DNA of 64,000 nucleotides, taken from assembly GCA_021234155.1 (NCBI GenBank), contig JAJEKV010000034.1, forward strand, positions 3,288,001 to 3,352,000. Direction: 5' to 3'. How positions within the stretch are numbered: position 1 is the first letter of the stretch; the number at the start of each line of letters is the position of its first letter. The stretch comes from Isoetes taiwanensis. Its lineage: Eukaryota; Streptophyta; Lycopodiopsida; Isoetales; Isoetaceae. The notes beneath the pieces are model-generated. The model did no database searches. It was not told where the DNA came from and worked only from the letters and a program-made list of their open reading frames with translations. The position numbers were made by a program, and so were the translations under genes. Below are positions 12,017 through 23,470 of the stretch, one piece after another.

Positions 12017-12174
12017 TTTAACAACCACCGTCATGTTTGAACCAGCATGAAATAAAAAAAACTTCGTGTATTTTTTCTCTTAATGTGGTTTTAACATGAC
12101 ACTCACTAAAAAATTCGTTGTCCACAAAAACCTCGTGTATTTTTTTTGGTTCAAACATGACAGTGGTTGTTAAA
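12017..12174. mobile_element. 158-bp MITE flanked by TA
   Basis: The ends are inverted repeats of about 27 bp, with a single mismatch. They read TTTAACAACCACCGTCATG at left and the complement of TTTAACAACCACTGTCATG at right, and the match continues to 'tttgaacc'. TA dinucleotides abut both ends (12015-12016 and 12175-12176). A short element with terminal inverted repeats and a TA duplication fits a Stowaway-type (Tc1/mariner-related) MITE. It has no coding capacity. An internal direct repeat of 'ctcgtgtatttttt' is present. Confidence 0.8.
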
Positions 12175-13004
12175 TACCACGATCGAAAGCGTTCTAACAT
12201 TTTTTGATACAAAAATAGTTGTCCATATGTGGCATGGAATCTGTGTTGGCCAGTGTCTTATGGCGAGATCTAATACAAGGTGTGGCTAGATGCATTGCAA
12301 AGAGGAAAAGATGGCACATACGGATTTGGCGCCTGAGTTTTTTGTTAATAAACTAAGCTTCGCCAGGTGGGTCCATAAACTAAGTTCGTGTACTGCAGCA
12401 TGTGTATGTTGTGAATGCTCGTGGACCATTCAGCTGAGTAATTGGAGTATGTTGCACAAACTATATGATTGATCAACGTAAAAACAAATATAATACCGTG
12501 CTCCAAAAGGTCTAATTCTGATTGTTGCTACGGATTATCAAATGTAACTTTGTGCCCCATGCATGTATTTGAGACAAGAAGATCGAGTAATTGTCTAAAT
12601 AATGTAGCAGTGCCATTTAGCAAACCTACATGAGGATGATTTTTGTTCGGTCTGGCATAAGGAAAATCATTTGTGTGCTAGAAAGCACAGTATATGGTGG
12701 ATATTTAATGGATACTTCTCGTCATATGATGTGCTAGTCTTTGAACCAATTCATTAGAAAATTCAGATTTGACAACATAACTAAACTAGACAACATGTTG
12801 GCAATGTTGATATGTTGGAGCAGTATAGGTATATGATATTATGTTGTTTCATTGTACGCCGAAGTTTCCTTTCATGTTTTAAATATTAAGTTTTGCATGC
12901 ATTCGACACCTTCTTGACAACAGTTTCGAATGAACAGCAAGTTTGACGAATAGACAGCAAGTTGAACGTTCATATCATTTTCAACTAGCACAAACTCGAT
13001 AAAG
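12175..13004. other. Unassigned interval
   Basis: No gene or repeat was recognised between the MITE and the Helitron-like hairpin. Confidence 0.3.
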
Positions 13005-13047
13005 AGAAATGTTCGCGGCGGCCTTGGCCGTCGTGATAAATTTCTTT
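13005..13047 (+). mobile_element. Helitron-like 3' terminus (solo end)
   Basis: This is a GC-rich hairpin at 13014-13035 (CGCGGCGGCC, TT, GGCCGTCGTG), preceded by AGAAATGTT and followed by ATAAATTTCTT. The same arrangement in reverse orientation lies at 60521-60563, at the end of an insertion in a LINE. The two hairpins differ at two stem positions. A hairpin 10-12 nt from the terminus is the hallmark of a Helitron 3' end. The 5' extent of this copy to the left was not found. Confidence 0.5.
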
Positions 13048-13649
13048 TAGGGTGTAAATAAATATAGGTAATTGTATAATCAAGCAAGATATGAATAGCT
13101 ATTTAAAGTAAGAGGTAGCTAAGAATTGAGTGTGAACTACTAAGTTCTAGACTGACCTTGTGTTAGATGGCAATATATAATTTGTACTTATTAAACTATA
13201 GATATGTATGTCGTGTGCACAAAAAAAGTAGGGAAGGGCAAAGGTAACTAAAGGGTTGGTTTCAAAAAAATATTTTTGTGAAGCTCAATGATGTGAGCAC
13301 ATCTTACCGGGTCCATGTATCAGCCTTTTAATGGTGATACCAGGCCCCTTTAATACCCAAACCCATATTTGTACAATATTTAGACCCTTATACAGCATCA
13401 TTTTACATGCATGTCTACATAAAACCCATAAATCCCATGTTGAGGGTTTTTCCTTGTTTGCATATTGCTCCGTGCTCCTTCAGGATCCAAGCTCCCTATT
13501 TCAACTTTTGATCAAAAAGCCAAACACATATTCAAGGTATAAATAGTGTTTATCTACTGGTGATTTACTACTAAGTGTACATATATAGTGCACTCGATGA
13601 TTCTATGGTTAGTAGGTTTAGTCTTATTCTTGATATGTATGCTCTATGA
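13048..13649. other. Unassigned interval
   Basis: No coding or repeat feature was recognised. Confidence 0.3.
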
Positions 13650-15020
13650 AAGTGTTTGTTGTGCATGCATGTAAGGAGTGGAACTCTAAGCTAGTTAAAC
13701 ACCTGGCCATTAACTATGCTGCTTACGATGGATTAGAGGGGCTTAAGACATTAATATTTGCCTCATGTATGGAGATGCCAATAATAAAATTTACTAAAGA
13801 GCATTGTCTCCCTAGCTCCACATTGTTATACAATTTTCAAGCACTAAGCACAGTCATCCACAAACAAATGTCAAGTGGCATCATTGTTTCAAGAAAATCT
13901 TCTAGTACCACGGAGGTCATGCCATACATATCAGATCTTGTACTAAGATTTTCCCTTCTAAGCATGGACACCATCATCTACTAAACCGCCACAACTGAAT
14001 GTGGTAAGGATACTATTGGATGTTATGTTATTTGCATCTATCGTTATGGTGCATACTCTTGAGATGCTCTACAGATAAACCAACCTCCCCAAGTTGGGCA
14101 TATCCTATGATTATTGTACTCCACGATACCATTTATGGAGCTAGTAGGTTTTGAAAGATTATTTTTGCTGCTTCCATTCCCCATGTTTAGCATATCACCT
14201 AAAACATTGTCAAGCTGAAGTATATTATTGACTATTTGCTGATGAGTATGTTTGCCATTCCATAAGGCACCTAAGTTTCCACAAGCTTTCAACATGCTCA
14301 CAACGATTATTTTGTTAGCCCTACACTTTGAAGATGCTTTTTTTTTATTTTATTTTTTTGTGAAGGGCGAAAGATAAATATCATTACCAATTAGAGAAAC
14401 AAGTACACTAAGCTGAGAGACAGGTTTAAAACTCAAAGGGAGAAAATGTCCCTCTGTGCAAGGCCATGACTTTCTTTGATTCACCCATGACTGTTGAAGA
14501 TCGCTTCTTCCTAGCTGCCTTCTTGAGCGTAACAATTCTCTAACATGTTATGAACACTCTAAGGCAAGCACCACACGGAGCATATCCTATGATCATTGTT
14601 CTCCATGATATAATGTTCTTGTTTGGTACATGGTCGAAAGCTCTAGGTGCTTCCTCCAAGCCACACGTTTTGCATACATGTCAACTAGGGAACTATTTAC
14701 AATTATGTCATCATGAAGCTTATTCTTCATAATCCACTTATGAATGCACCTAACCTTTTTAATAAAATCAAGGCTAGCGCAAGCTTTCAGAATGCTTAGA
14801 AATATGCGCTTCTTGGATTGTACGACATCACGCTGCATACTTTTAAAACCATAGAGGGCTAGAATGCCTTCACCATGTTAAGCATCCCCTGCAAGCAGTG
14901 CACTCCAGATTACTACATTGCAGGTTGGCAATCAATAGAAAACATTGCATGCTTCCTCCAAACAACCTTGCCTTTTCATATACATATCAACAAGGGCACT
15001 ACGTACCATATTGTCAAAGT
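13650..15020 (-). pseudogene. PPR protein (PLS class with E motif) relic
   Basis: Several fragments on the minus strand are pentatricopeptide repeats of the plant PLS type, which bind organelle RNA. At 14593-14838 one reads 'FLSILKACASLDFIKK...IHKWIMKNKL' and 'NSSLVDMYAK'. At 14230-14301 another reads 'SMLKACGNLGALWNGKHTH'. At about 13760-13985 there is an E-motif-like piece ('MPLDICLWMTVLSA', a stop, then 'KLYNNVELGRQC'). Further pieces near 14890-15010 give 'RSALVDMYMKRQG'. The order (P/L/S repeats, then E motif) is right for a gene read right to left. Stops, frame changes and a poly(A)-ended insertion at 14338-14537 show it is dead. Its 5' part is cut by gypsy element A at about 15025. Confidence 0.7.
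14338..14537 (-). mobile_element. Small poly(A)-tailed insertion in the PPR relic
   Basis: A T-rich run at 14338-14361 (an A tail on the minus strand) begins a 200-bp stretch that interrupts PPR coding similarity. This is consistent with a SINE or processed insertion. No target duplication or RNA polymerase III boxes could be confirmed. Confidence 0.3.
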
Positions 15021-15027
15021 GTAATGC

Positions 15028-16660
15028 TGGATCCCATTCATAAAATGTTCTTGAGAGTCTTGAAGTTTGAGCATACATTCTTGGACATCCTGTTGATACT
15101 GATAGAGGGCGCGTCTGGACAGAGGAGGGTGCAAGTGTGGAACTTGTAAGGACTGGTGTGGTCGGGCAGATGGGGTATTCTGAGAGACTTGCTGAGAGCG
15201 GGAATTTTCAATTTCTGTGGACTGAGAGGAGGGAACATTGATGATGGGTTCTCTTTGTTGCTCACGGGGAGGAGAAGAGGACAATTGGGGACGGGAAGTT
15301 TCTTCCTGGAGGTTTTTGACGGCAGAAATGATGTTGGATGGTTGATGAGTGGAGGCTTGAGAAGTCGTATCCAGACATTAGGGCGGATTTGGGGTCTAAA
15401 AATGGCCTCGTAAAAAAAATTCCATGTCATATTTTCTCTTGCTTATTAATTGTACTTTCCTTCTCTTTAATCGCAATAAATACTCAAAAAGCAACTTCAT
15501 CAATTAGTTTTTGGGCCATAACTTTTGATTCATAGCTTCAAATTGCATGATTTTTGTTTCATTGGATGCGGAATCAAAAGATCTATCCAACAGTATATGG
15601 GTTAAATATATTTTAATCTAATTTAGATGACCAAAAGTAAAAAAAAAACGAGAAAAAACCTGGTTTTTTGCATTTTTTTAGTCTTTTCTTTGATCTAAAG
15701 CATATCAAAGCTATACTCATTGGAAAGATCTCGCCATGGACTATCCAATGCAACAAACGGCGTGCAATTTGGACATCACAATCACAAGTTATAGCCAAAA
15801 AACGATGCATTTGAGTTAAAAAGTGCAATTATTACAGTACTATTTATTGCAAAAGTGCCACGTAATATTGATTTTCATTTTGAATTCCTCTCTTTCATTG
15901 GCTTGAAGGTACTACGACGTGGATATTAGAAATTAAAGTTAAGGGCCATTTTGAGACCCCAAATCCGCCCTAATGTTAGCAGGAGAACCCTGACTTGGAA
16001 CTGGAAGACAATGGTTGATGATTGCTTGCATGTGAGCACCCATGGCAGATTCTAAGCCAGAGGCGGGAGAATGACAGATGCGATCGATTTCATAACACAA
16101 TCGGTGGAACAGAATCTGAGGCCAATCAATAGGATGTGGAGAATGAATGGCCATGATGGCAGTATGAAAGAACTGTTTGTTGATGTAGGTGTTCTTGATG
16201 GAGTATCCAAAGAACTTGCGCCACAAAAACTTCACAAAGCCTTCATGAGGTTTGGCAATGTTGGTGAGCTTATGAGTGGTGGCCGCATAAGGAGTCTGAC
16301 CATACTTGGTAACATCCTGATCCTGTAAAGCAGCCCAATTTAAAGAAGGGGTGCGGATGGGCAATTGAAATACCTGGGCTAGAAGAGCCGGAGTGATGAG
16401 AATACGAGTCTGATCAACCTCTGTTAGATAGCCTTCGTTGGTCTTGACCAGATGAGCGACAAACTGCTTGAGTTGAAGTGGATTTGGAGCAGGAAGTTCT
16501 TGCCTGGAGAATTCAAATAACCCTGCATTCTGCAACTTCTCGACTTGCACCTTCCAAAGGATCTCTGAGAGTGGGAGTAGAAAAAAACCACCGACTCAAA
16601 AAGAGCCTGACCCCTGCGGACAGTAACTTGAAGAGTAGGAAACTTAGGTGAAGCAGCCAT
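15028..16660 (-). pseudogene. Extra ORF (post-integrase) of element A, interrupted
   Basis: Homologous to the N-terminal third of the extra ORF of element C at 46579-49398. It starts at 16660 with M-A-A-S-P-K-F-P, a start shared with element C. A frame change follows near 16550. The conserved block (L-K-Q-F-V-A-H; F-L-W-R-K-F-F-G-Y-S-I-K-N-T; H-P-I-D-W-P-Q-I-L-F) spans 15990-16480. A terminal-inverted-repeat element (15375-15976) then splits it, and 15038-15374 continues with a Ser/Pro/Gln-rich linker and the motif Y-Q-Y-Q-Q-D-V-Q. The function is unknown. Helical composition and a conserved W/F-rich core recall the 'putative plant transposon protein' domains of Tat/Athila-group elements. Confidence 0.6.
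15375..15976. mobile_element. 602-bp terminal-inverted-repeat element
   Basis: The ends are perfect mirror copies apart from one base: ACATTAGGGCGGATTTGGGG at left and its complement at right, continuing to 'aatggcc', about 33 bp in all. The interior is AT-rich and non-coding. It sits in the extra ORF of element A, between segments that are adjacent in element C. I could not settle the target duplication, so the superfamily is open (hAT, PIF/Harbinger or Mutator are possible). Confidence 0.75.
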
Positions 16661-17100
16661 GGCGAGGATCAAAGGAAGGAAAGCGGAGGACGGAGAGCGG
16701 AAGACGGAGGACGAAAGAGATGCGAAAAGTTTTAGGGTGCGCGGCTGTTTAGGAAAGGTATTTGAGGAGTGGAAGCGGAGCCGTTGATGGTGCCAGATGG
16801 CAGCAGATCGGAAAGAGTCGATTGGGAGGCAAACATTTAGCTAAGTCCCCAAGCAGTAAGGGAAAAGCAAAGGAATGGTGGAGATGAACAAGGATGAACG
16901 GTGGGATGTGACAGCTTGGTGAAGGTACGAGTAATAATGGCAGATGGGCGTAGGATGAAGGAATAACAATAATACAGGCAACTTGAGAGTCGAACATCTA
17001 AAAATGGGTGGCAGATTGTACCATGACTAGATTTGCGGCTGGATAAGGGAATCTTGAATTAGAAGGTGCGTTGCATGCAACCACGTTAGCAAAATTGTGA

Positions 17101-17145
17101 TTGGTCCACATAGGCAAGGCTGTAGGCGGTATGGAAATATAAAGC
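17101..17145 (+). promoter_or_regulatory. TATA-like box and inverted CCAAT before the antisense ORF (element A)
   Basis: ATTGG at 17101-17105 and AAATATAAAG at 17136-17145 lie about 40 bp before the ATG at 17182. The matching positions in element C hold ATTGG and the stronger TATATAAG. Confidence 0.35.
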
Positions 17146-17178
17146 GAGCAGTGGTCGAGCAGAAGACACCAGTCGGCG

Positions 17179-17373
17179 ATGATGGATAGCGAGTGCACTA
17201 TGCCCCGGAACTGCAACGAGTGGATAACAGCAAAAATGAACGCTCTGGACCTGTGGAAGCTGCGCAATCGCAATATTTCGATGGACTGCTGGTGTGCCGG
17301 AATGGCTGAGCACCCCGATCCACTGACCAATCCCATGGAGGTGGTCATTCACCTGCGCTGGGACCACGAGTAG
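17179..17373 (+). CDS. Short antisense ORF in element A
   Basis: This is a 64-codon ORF on the strand opposite to pol, lying between the integrase end and the extra ORF. It begins M-M-D-S-E-C-T-M-P and ends W-D-H-E. Element C has the counterpart at 49939-50134 with the same opening (M-D-D-E-C-T-M-P), E-W/stop-I-T-x-K-M-N-A, and G-M-A-E-H-P-D-P in a shifted frame. Conservation of start, stop and several residue blocks suggests a real small gene or a transcribed antisense region. No homology to a known family was recognised. Antisense extra ORFs are known in some Tat-group plant retrotransposons, such as gene23 of Grande1. Confidence 0.4.
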   Translation: MMDSECTMPRNCNEWITAKMNALDLWKLRNRNISMDCWCAGMAEHPDPLTNPMEVVIHLRWDHE

Positions 17374-17530
17374 TGCCTCTACCACATCCTCCGTGTGACC
17401 TCTGCTCCAAACCCGGAGTAGGGGTCCCCTGTTAATGTAGGATTTTGTAAATAGGGCTCAGCCCGTAGCGGGAGTATATGGGCAATGCCCAAATTTTGTT
17501 TTTCACGCCATATATAACATAAATATCCAT

Positions 17531-19062
17531 CTACTCACTGTGTTCAGAGTCTGAATGTGTGTCTCGTTTGTCTGAAAGAACGGTCGTGTCACCTGTATGA
17601 AACTGTTTGAGGCGAAAGCCATTAACTAGAGTAGGTAATGGTGTGCCATCTAACTCAGCAAGTTTGAAGACACTTGGTTGCACAACTTGAAGAATTTGAT
17701 AAGGACCAAGCCACCGAAATTTTAACTTGCCCAGAAAATTTTTGTATCTGGAGTCATAAAGTAGAACCAAATCTCCTTCTTTAAACGTTTTTGCTTTGAA
17801 ATGTTTGTTTTCTCAATTGTTGCTCAGGGGGACTCGAAGATAAGCATCGTGGCGAAGTTCATCTAACTGCTCAAGTTGATAAACACGCTCTTGAAGTGCT
17901 GCAGGTGGATTATGCCTTGTGGCCGTGCTTTTTCGGTGATGGATATGCAAATAATCCGTCAGCTCCTTGATGGTGTGATTGACAAAATAAACTCCCCGAT
18001 CACTGACTAGTTCTGTGGGACAACCAAAACGCGTGATGATATGCGTATAAAGAACTTTGGTCGTACTGGCAGCAGTATTGTCGGGAAGTGCACAGGCCTC
18101 TGCCCACTTCGTGGCATAATCCGTGAGAACCAAAATATAGCGGGCACGGGTGTGCCGCGCAGGAGGATCCATGGGCCCCACAAAGTCCATGCCCCACTTG
18201 GTGAAGGGTAGCGGGGTGGCCGTGGGCCGACCCACACGCTGACAGACATCACACGTGCGGGCGTGAGCGTGGGCATCCTTGAAGAGCGTGGGCCAAAAGT
18301 AGCTTGCAAGAAGAATTTTGCATGCCCTGGTGTCACCACTGAAATGTCCACCACCAAGGTCTTCATGTGCTTGTCAAACGATTTCTAGCACTTTATGAGG
18401 GAGAACACATGGACGCAGAACCATATCTTTGCCTCGTTTGTAGAGATGGCCCGCAACCATGGTATAATCACGGACCTCACGGAGGAACTGACGTCAGCGG
18501 AAGTGAAGCTTTTCTGGAGGGAGCGTGGGATCCTCAGACGGAAGGGCGCCAGAGAGGAGATATTGCTGATAGTCATGAAACCAGTGTGGCGTGGCTGTGA
18601 CCAAGAACAGTTGGGCGTCTGGAAAAACATCAGAAACGCCAGTGGATGGATCATCTATGTGGATGCGTGAGAGATAATCAGGCACAACATGAGATTTTCC
18701 AGCCTTGTGAATGATTTCGAAAGGAGCGAACTCTTGCAGAAGCAAGACCCAACGAGCAATGCGACCCGTGGGTGTGGCTTTGTTGATCAAATAGAGAAGA
18801 GCTTGATGATCTACAAAGAACTTGATCGTGCTGTCTAACAGATAATGACGGAAACGTTGGACACAAAAAACTAAACCCAAGGCTTCCTGCTCCATGGCAG
18901 AATAATTGCGCTCCGCAGCATTGAGTTTCCGGCTGGCATAGCGGATAGGTTTATCCGTGTGCTCATCAAATGCTTGAGAGAGAACAATGCCAATAGCAAA
19001 AGCCGAGACATATACATGAACATGAAAAGGCTTGTCCCAGTGAGGGGGAACAAGTACCGGTG
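17531..19062 (-). pseudogene. RNase H and integrase portion of pol (element A)
   Basis: Reading right to left, RNase H is seen (R-Y-A-S-R-K-L-N; 'FFVDHQALLYLINK' near 18800). The integrase core follows (G-M-D-F-V-G-P at about 18175-18195; S-D-R-G-V-Y-F-V-N). Then comes the integrase C-terminal domain (K-F-R-W-L-G-P-Y-Q-I-L near 17690-17720) ending at 17531. A deletion near 17910 joins the core after H-I-H-H-R-K-S-T directly to the C-terminal segment, removing the third catalytic acidic residue that element C keeps (G-N-G-L-A-E-S). No chromodomain is present. The lineage is the non-chromodomain (OTA, Tat/Athila-like) group, inferred from the integrase and RNase H style and the extra ORF. Confidence 0.75.
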
Positions 19063-19186
19063 CCTAAGTAAGCAACAGCTTCAGCTTCTGTGAACTGGTG
19101 CCTATTATGCTCATCACAAAGCTTAGATCAAGGCAGGGATTTCTTGGCTTAGAAAGCATGCCAGTTAAGGAAGGAAGGAAGGAAGA

Positions 19187-20730
19187 AAGGAAGTATATTT
19201 TAACGTCATGGAGGCCAACTGGCCTATGAGACGGTGATACAATATAGCGGTAAGTTTCCAAACACAAAAGAAAACCACGTAAAACCCCTGGTACAATGTG
19301 TCTCTACCATTTGGGATGAAAAAACCCCCATGTGGGAGGAAAAAACCTTGTAGTATGCATTCGAGGCCCTATATATCTCAAGCGACTCAAATTCCCCTGC
19401 GGCTGGTGGAGGGACTCCCCGACCAAGTGGAGACTTGCGTAATGTAGGATCGCGAGACGTTAAACTATTGGCGAAGCCAGCTGATGAATTGCTATCTCGA
19501 GCATCCGAGATCGATCATGATGAGCTTTCGGATGTCGCATTATGCCGGGCATTCCCCAAAAAGCATGGTGTTCATCTTCTACTATCTCGCATATGATAGC
19601 ACCGCATAATCTCTCATGCCGGGGATTCCCTCCCCTCCATCCGCATTCCCCAAATGACTGCCTCAATTCGATGGTGGGACCCCGGCCCTTATTGCAGCTC
19701 TAGCTCTCCGTTTCTTTGGTAGAGATGTGTGCCTTCAAATACTTGGTGGGGGCCATGTTCAAGCGACGGATTAACCTTCGCGTGTGGTAGTGCTCGCTTT
19801 TGGGCTTTGCAAGAGTGGGCGATCCCACGTAGAGGCCGCAAAAAGCGCTCATTCAAATGCAGCTCCTGCCCGATATCCGACATATCTATAATGTGTTGAT
19901 AGTCTATAGACCATCTTGCTAACCATCCCCTACAATGTTCCCGCCACACTCTCTTCTTGGGGCGTTGTGGCCCTTGTGCCAATAACAGTCGGGAAGGAAG
20001 ACGCTGTGCATCCATTCTGTCAACCTTATGGAAATATGCAAGGTGCACCTGCGCATAGCGTATCTTCTGCCGCAGGGGTCAAAAGCCGGTCTCATACAAA
20101 GAAAAAATCGGATAAGGCACCGTGTCCTTGACGCCGTAGGGTCGTATGTCGAGAAAGCCTTACAGACCATCTCTAGCTTATCCCAAGTACCCTTTGCTAA
20201 TCGTTGGCCCCTGCACCTCTACCCCATACGCAATACCGGGTTCCATGAGTGCTCTGGAAATCAGTGTGCTTTTATGCTCCAATCGCAGAGATCTATTCTC
20301 AGAATGACTATTCTCGCATTGCATATTGAGGGGCTTTCCATCCCATACCGACCCTTCTTTCTACACGTCATCCCATTGTATGTTAGCAAAGAAATCGATT
20401 CCCGGATACTTAAAGGTCCTTACAACTTCCATCCTTTGTCCTCTCAAATAGAAGTCCGGATATCATGTCGCTGCACAAGATTGGCAACAACTTGGTTTTC
20501 TCATTGGGTTGATCATTCATTCCTGCTATGTCCACGTAATTGGTGAGCATCCAAATGTTCCCCGCATACTCCTAGTTGTATGGGACAATAAGCCCAGATC
20601 GTCTGCATAGAGCAACTGTTTTACTGTATATGCCTCTGGCAACTGCGGGCCACCACCTCTATGTTCTTGCATCCAGGTCTCCAACTTGTCGATATAGAGT
20701 CCAAAAAGCAGGGAAAGTTCCACCTAGCTT
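19187..20730 (-). mobile_element. 5'-truncated LINE fragment
   Basis: The 3' end carries a (CCTT)n-type tail at 19167-19193 on the minus strand, next to the terminal block 'ggccaactggcctatgaga'. RT is present only from the palm onward, with F-G-L-Y-I-D-K-L-E and the catalytic Y-A-D-D at 20598-20609. A Cys/His-containing C-terminal piece lies at 19460-19666. The break at about 20725 falls just before F-G-L-Y-I-D, as expected for incomplete reverse transcription. It is related to LINE1 at 988-6699. Confidence 0.7.
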
Positions 20731-21412
20731 GAATTGACTACGCAATTGACTTTTATCGTTTGTATGGGACTCAATACAATAATCATTGTGAACTTATTCT
20801 TATGCGGGACTAAAGCCCATATAATCTAAGGCCCATATGGGTTCAAGATACTCTCCAAATTTGGATATCCCAGAGGAAAAAAAAATGCCGCTCTAGGATA
20901 AGCACCATTTCATTGATTTGAGAAAGAATACCATCTCATTGTGCTCCAAGTAGCTTGAAGCATGTGTTTAGAAGGTGAGTTTGTAGTCAGTCTGAAGCAA
21001 AAATGCCTCCAGGTCACTCAATGTGCGCTAATTAATATACTTCAATTTCAGTCTACGGACGTGATTTCTAGTATACGTCTGATTTGAGCTTAAGTTGAAG
21101 TTCAACCAGCCTCGTAACACATAACAAAAGGTGGAAAAGATCGCCACTGCAATCTTTGAAATAATTGAGCAAAGTTGCATGCCTAGTACCATATCATAAT
21201 CTGAACTTGATGTATAGTAAATTTTTCCAGTCATGGCATCCAGCCCAGTTTTGAAAGTGGAGAAGTCTGCGGTGGACGTAGAGTTCTACATCTACTAAGG
21301 CGATGTCAAAATCTTCTCCACAGTTCCTACTAAATTCTCTTATGACGATACTTGCACATGGGACGTACTTATGGTGTTTCAATCATCCATGTAGATCATA
21401 GTACCTTCCAAT
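20731..21412. other. Unassigned interval
   Basis: No gene was recognised. 20758-20790 ('tgtatgggactcaatacaa') resembles the LINE 3' terminal block and may be another small LINE end. Confidence 0.3.
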
Positions 21413-21417
21413 TGAAG
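21413..21417. repeat. Target-site duplication TGAAG (left)
   Basis: TGAAG abuts the left LTR and is repeated at 24335-24339 after the right LTR. Confidence 0.85.
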
Positions 21418-21754
21418 TGTTAACCACCTAGTGGTTAACATTGTGCATGCACATGTTAGGTGTTAGTGGTGGCAGACTGACACTTGGCATGCTTAGGTTA
21501 ACTTAAGTGTATGGCTTAGATTTAGTTAGTGTACGGCTCAGATTTGCGGTCTACACTATATTAGACCGGAGCCTCTTCAGATGTACTCAGGTTTATCTCA
21601 AATTTGGAGAGCCTCACTTGGCCACATTTCCCTCATTCTTTGTGCATATTGGTTTGTCTTGATCTTGTTTTGTGAGCATGAGCATGGCAGCTTTGTAGCA
21701 TCCGGCAGTCATAGACTGCTGCTGCAGGGTGCATGCCAAGAACTCAAACTAACA
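21418..21754 (+). repeat. 5' LTR of element D
   Basis: 337 bp, starting TGTTAACCACC and ending ACTAACA. It differs from 23998-24334 by scattered substitutions, for example 'gaccgga' against 'gaccaga'. Confidence 0.88.
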
Positions 21755-21755
21755 C

Positions 21756-21774
21756 TGGCGCCGTTATGCCGGGT
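21756..21774 (+). promoter_or_regulatory. tRNA primer-binding site of element D
   Basis: TGGCGCCGTTATGCCGGG follows the LTR by one base. It matches the 'TGGCGCCGTTGCCGGGG' type of site, complementary to the 3' end of a plant tRNA (probably Asp or Arg), with two extra bases. Confidence 0.7.
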
Positions 21775-23206
21775 TCGCTCGTGATCACTTTCCTTCGCCT
21801 TACGGCATGCTGTTGTCTTGCTGCTCTCATGCTTCTCCGTTTTGAAGACTTCTTGTATACTATTCTTCACCCTTTAGATTTCCTTAAGTTTGCCCAACCA
21901 AGTCGATTCCTGATTCCTGTATCTGCTTGGAGGCTTTAATTTTTCAAAAACAGCTGATGATTCTGCCAGCTGATCCATTTAATCTCGTAAATCTGTTCTC
22001 AAGACCCTGTTCTCAAGGTGCAGCAAGCCCAGTTTGCAGTCAAGGATTTTTGGAGTGGTGACAGCACTCCTCTCTGCTGAACAAGCTATCCTGAAAAGTT
22101 GCTATCCTGAAAAGTTATCAAAAAAATTCATGTGTTGTTCTGTATAAAGTTTCAGATTTTGATTTTTCCTCTGATTCTTATCAGGTAAAACCGTGCTTTT
22201 ATTTGCACACATAAAAAAAATCGTCCCTTGAGCTGCACATTTTCATGAGCAAGCAGCTGTGATCTTCTCTTTCAGAAATTCGCAGAGGGCCAGCTTGGCT
22301 ATATGTCAATTTGAGTCTCAAATGTCCACAGAGGCTTATCTGCATCACCTGCAACTGCAAGCACGCAAGTGAGCATCATCAAGAACGGTGTGCATCTGTT
22401 AACACGTCTGATTTCTCAATGCATTCTTCTTGAGTTTTTTCAAGAGGGCCAGCATTTCTGCTTGCCCCCATCCATCTGCTCAAGCTAAGCTAAGCAGGCT
22501 GCAACAAAGTCTTCCAGCAAGCATCACGTCGGTTCGTCTGCAAAACAAGCAAGTACTTTCATTAGTCCAGAAGCACAAACTTGTCAAGCACATATTGGCT
22601 GCCGTAAAACTCTGTTTACCAAGTTTCAGCAGTGGGCATCATCAATGTTTCAGCAGCTCCACCGCTACCATGTTCCCGCCTCTGCATCTATCTTCCAGTT
22701 CATGGTACCGCAGTTCATATCCTTGCTTCTTGAAGCACATTTGAAATGTTCTCAGATTCAGCAGCGAAAATCAGGCCGCCTTTCTTGGCATCACTTATTC
22801 TGGGATCAACTTTCTATTTCCAGCACACCGAGTCTTCCACCACTTCAGTAAGAGCCCTGTTTGTTTGCAGCATCAATCGAATGCCCCAATCTTTAGCTAT
22901 TTGCTATCCGGCAGCTTAAATCTTTTTAAAGAGTGCAACACAATTTCGAAGCAGTAGCAGCCGATCTTTCCATTTCGTCTTCAGATTTCCGAAGAACCTT
23001 GCAGATTATCAAAGCCCCAGCTTCGAAAGCGAAGGCCCCGGCCGATCTTCCAGCAGAAATCAGGCTATTTTTATATCCGATGATCCGAAATGCATGGCCG
23101 CCGCCCCTGTTGTCGCACTCACTAGGACCGGCAGGATTTTAGGGTAATTTCAGATTAATGGCTCAGATGTTTGCAGCCCCAATCAAGCGCTCAGATGACT
23201 TTGATA

Positions 23207-23470
23207 TTTTCCCACGCTCACGGCCCACGCTAAAACGTTAGTTTCCCATGCTCACGGCCCACGCTAAAAAGTTGGTTGATACCGGGTCACGCCATGGACC
23301 ACACGCCCACGCTCACGGGCTAGGGTCACGCCCACGCTCACGGCCTAGGGCCACGGCCACGGCCACGCTTCCTACCTTTTGCCCACGCCCACGGCCATTG
23401 CCCCCGGGTCAGGGTCACGCTCATAAATCCACACTCACGCCATGATGCTCCCGCTCACGCTTATGCCACG
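23207..23470. repeat. Degenerate CACGCTCACGG minisatellite
   Basis: Short GC-rich units built on 'cccacgctcacggccc' recur about ten times with variable spacing inside element D, in otherwise AT-richer sequence. It is non-coding. Confidence 0.7.

Larger units (their letters stand above)
15028..19062 (-). mobile_element. Truncated Ty3/gypsy element A
   Basis: Element A is a relative of element C (45782-56863), read right to left. It has RNase H (18494-19062), integrase (17531-18360), a roughly 870-bp non-coding interval holding a short antisense ORF, and the N-terminal part of the extra ORF (15977-16660 and 15028-15374). Gag, protease, the polymerase core of RT and both LTRs are missing. The right end stops at about 19062 within RNase H. 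The left end stops at about 15025 in the middle of the coiled-coil start, against the PPR relic. The element is inactive. Confidence 0.75.

Noticed and set aside
14225-14250. CTGATGA words as hammerhead ribozyme cores (also near 21953 and 19467)
   Set aside because: No paired GAAA core and stems were found at suitable spacing; one lies in PPR coding sequence.
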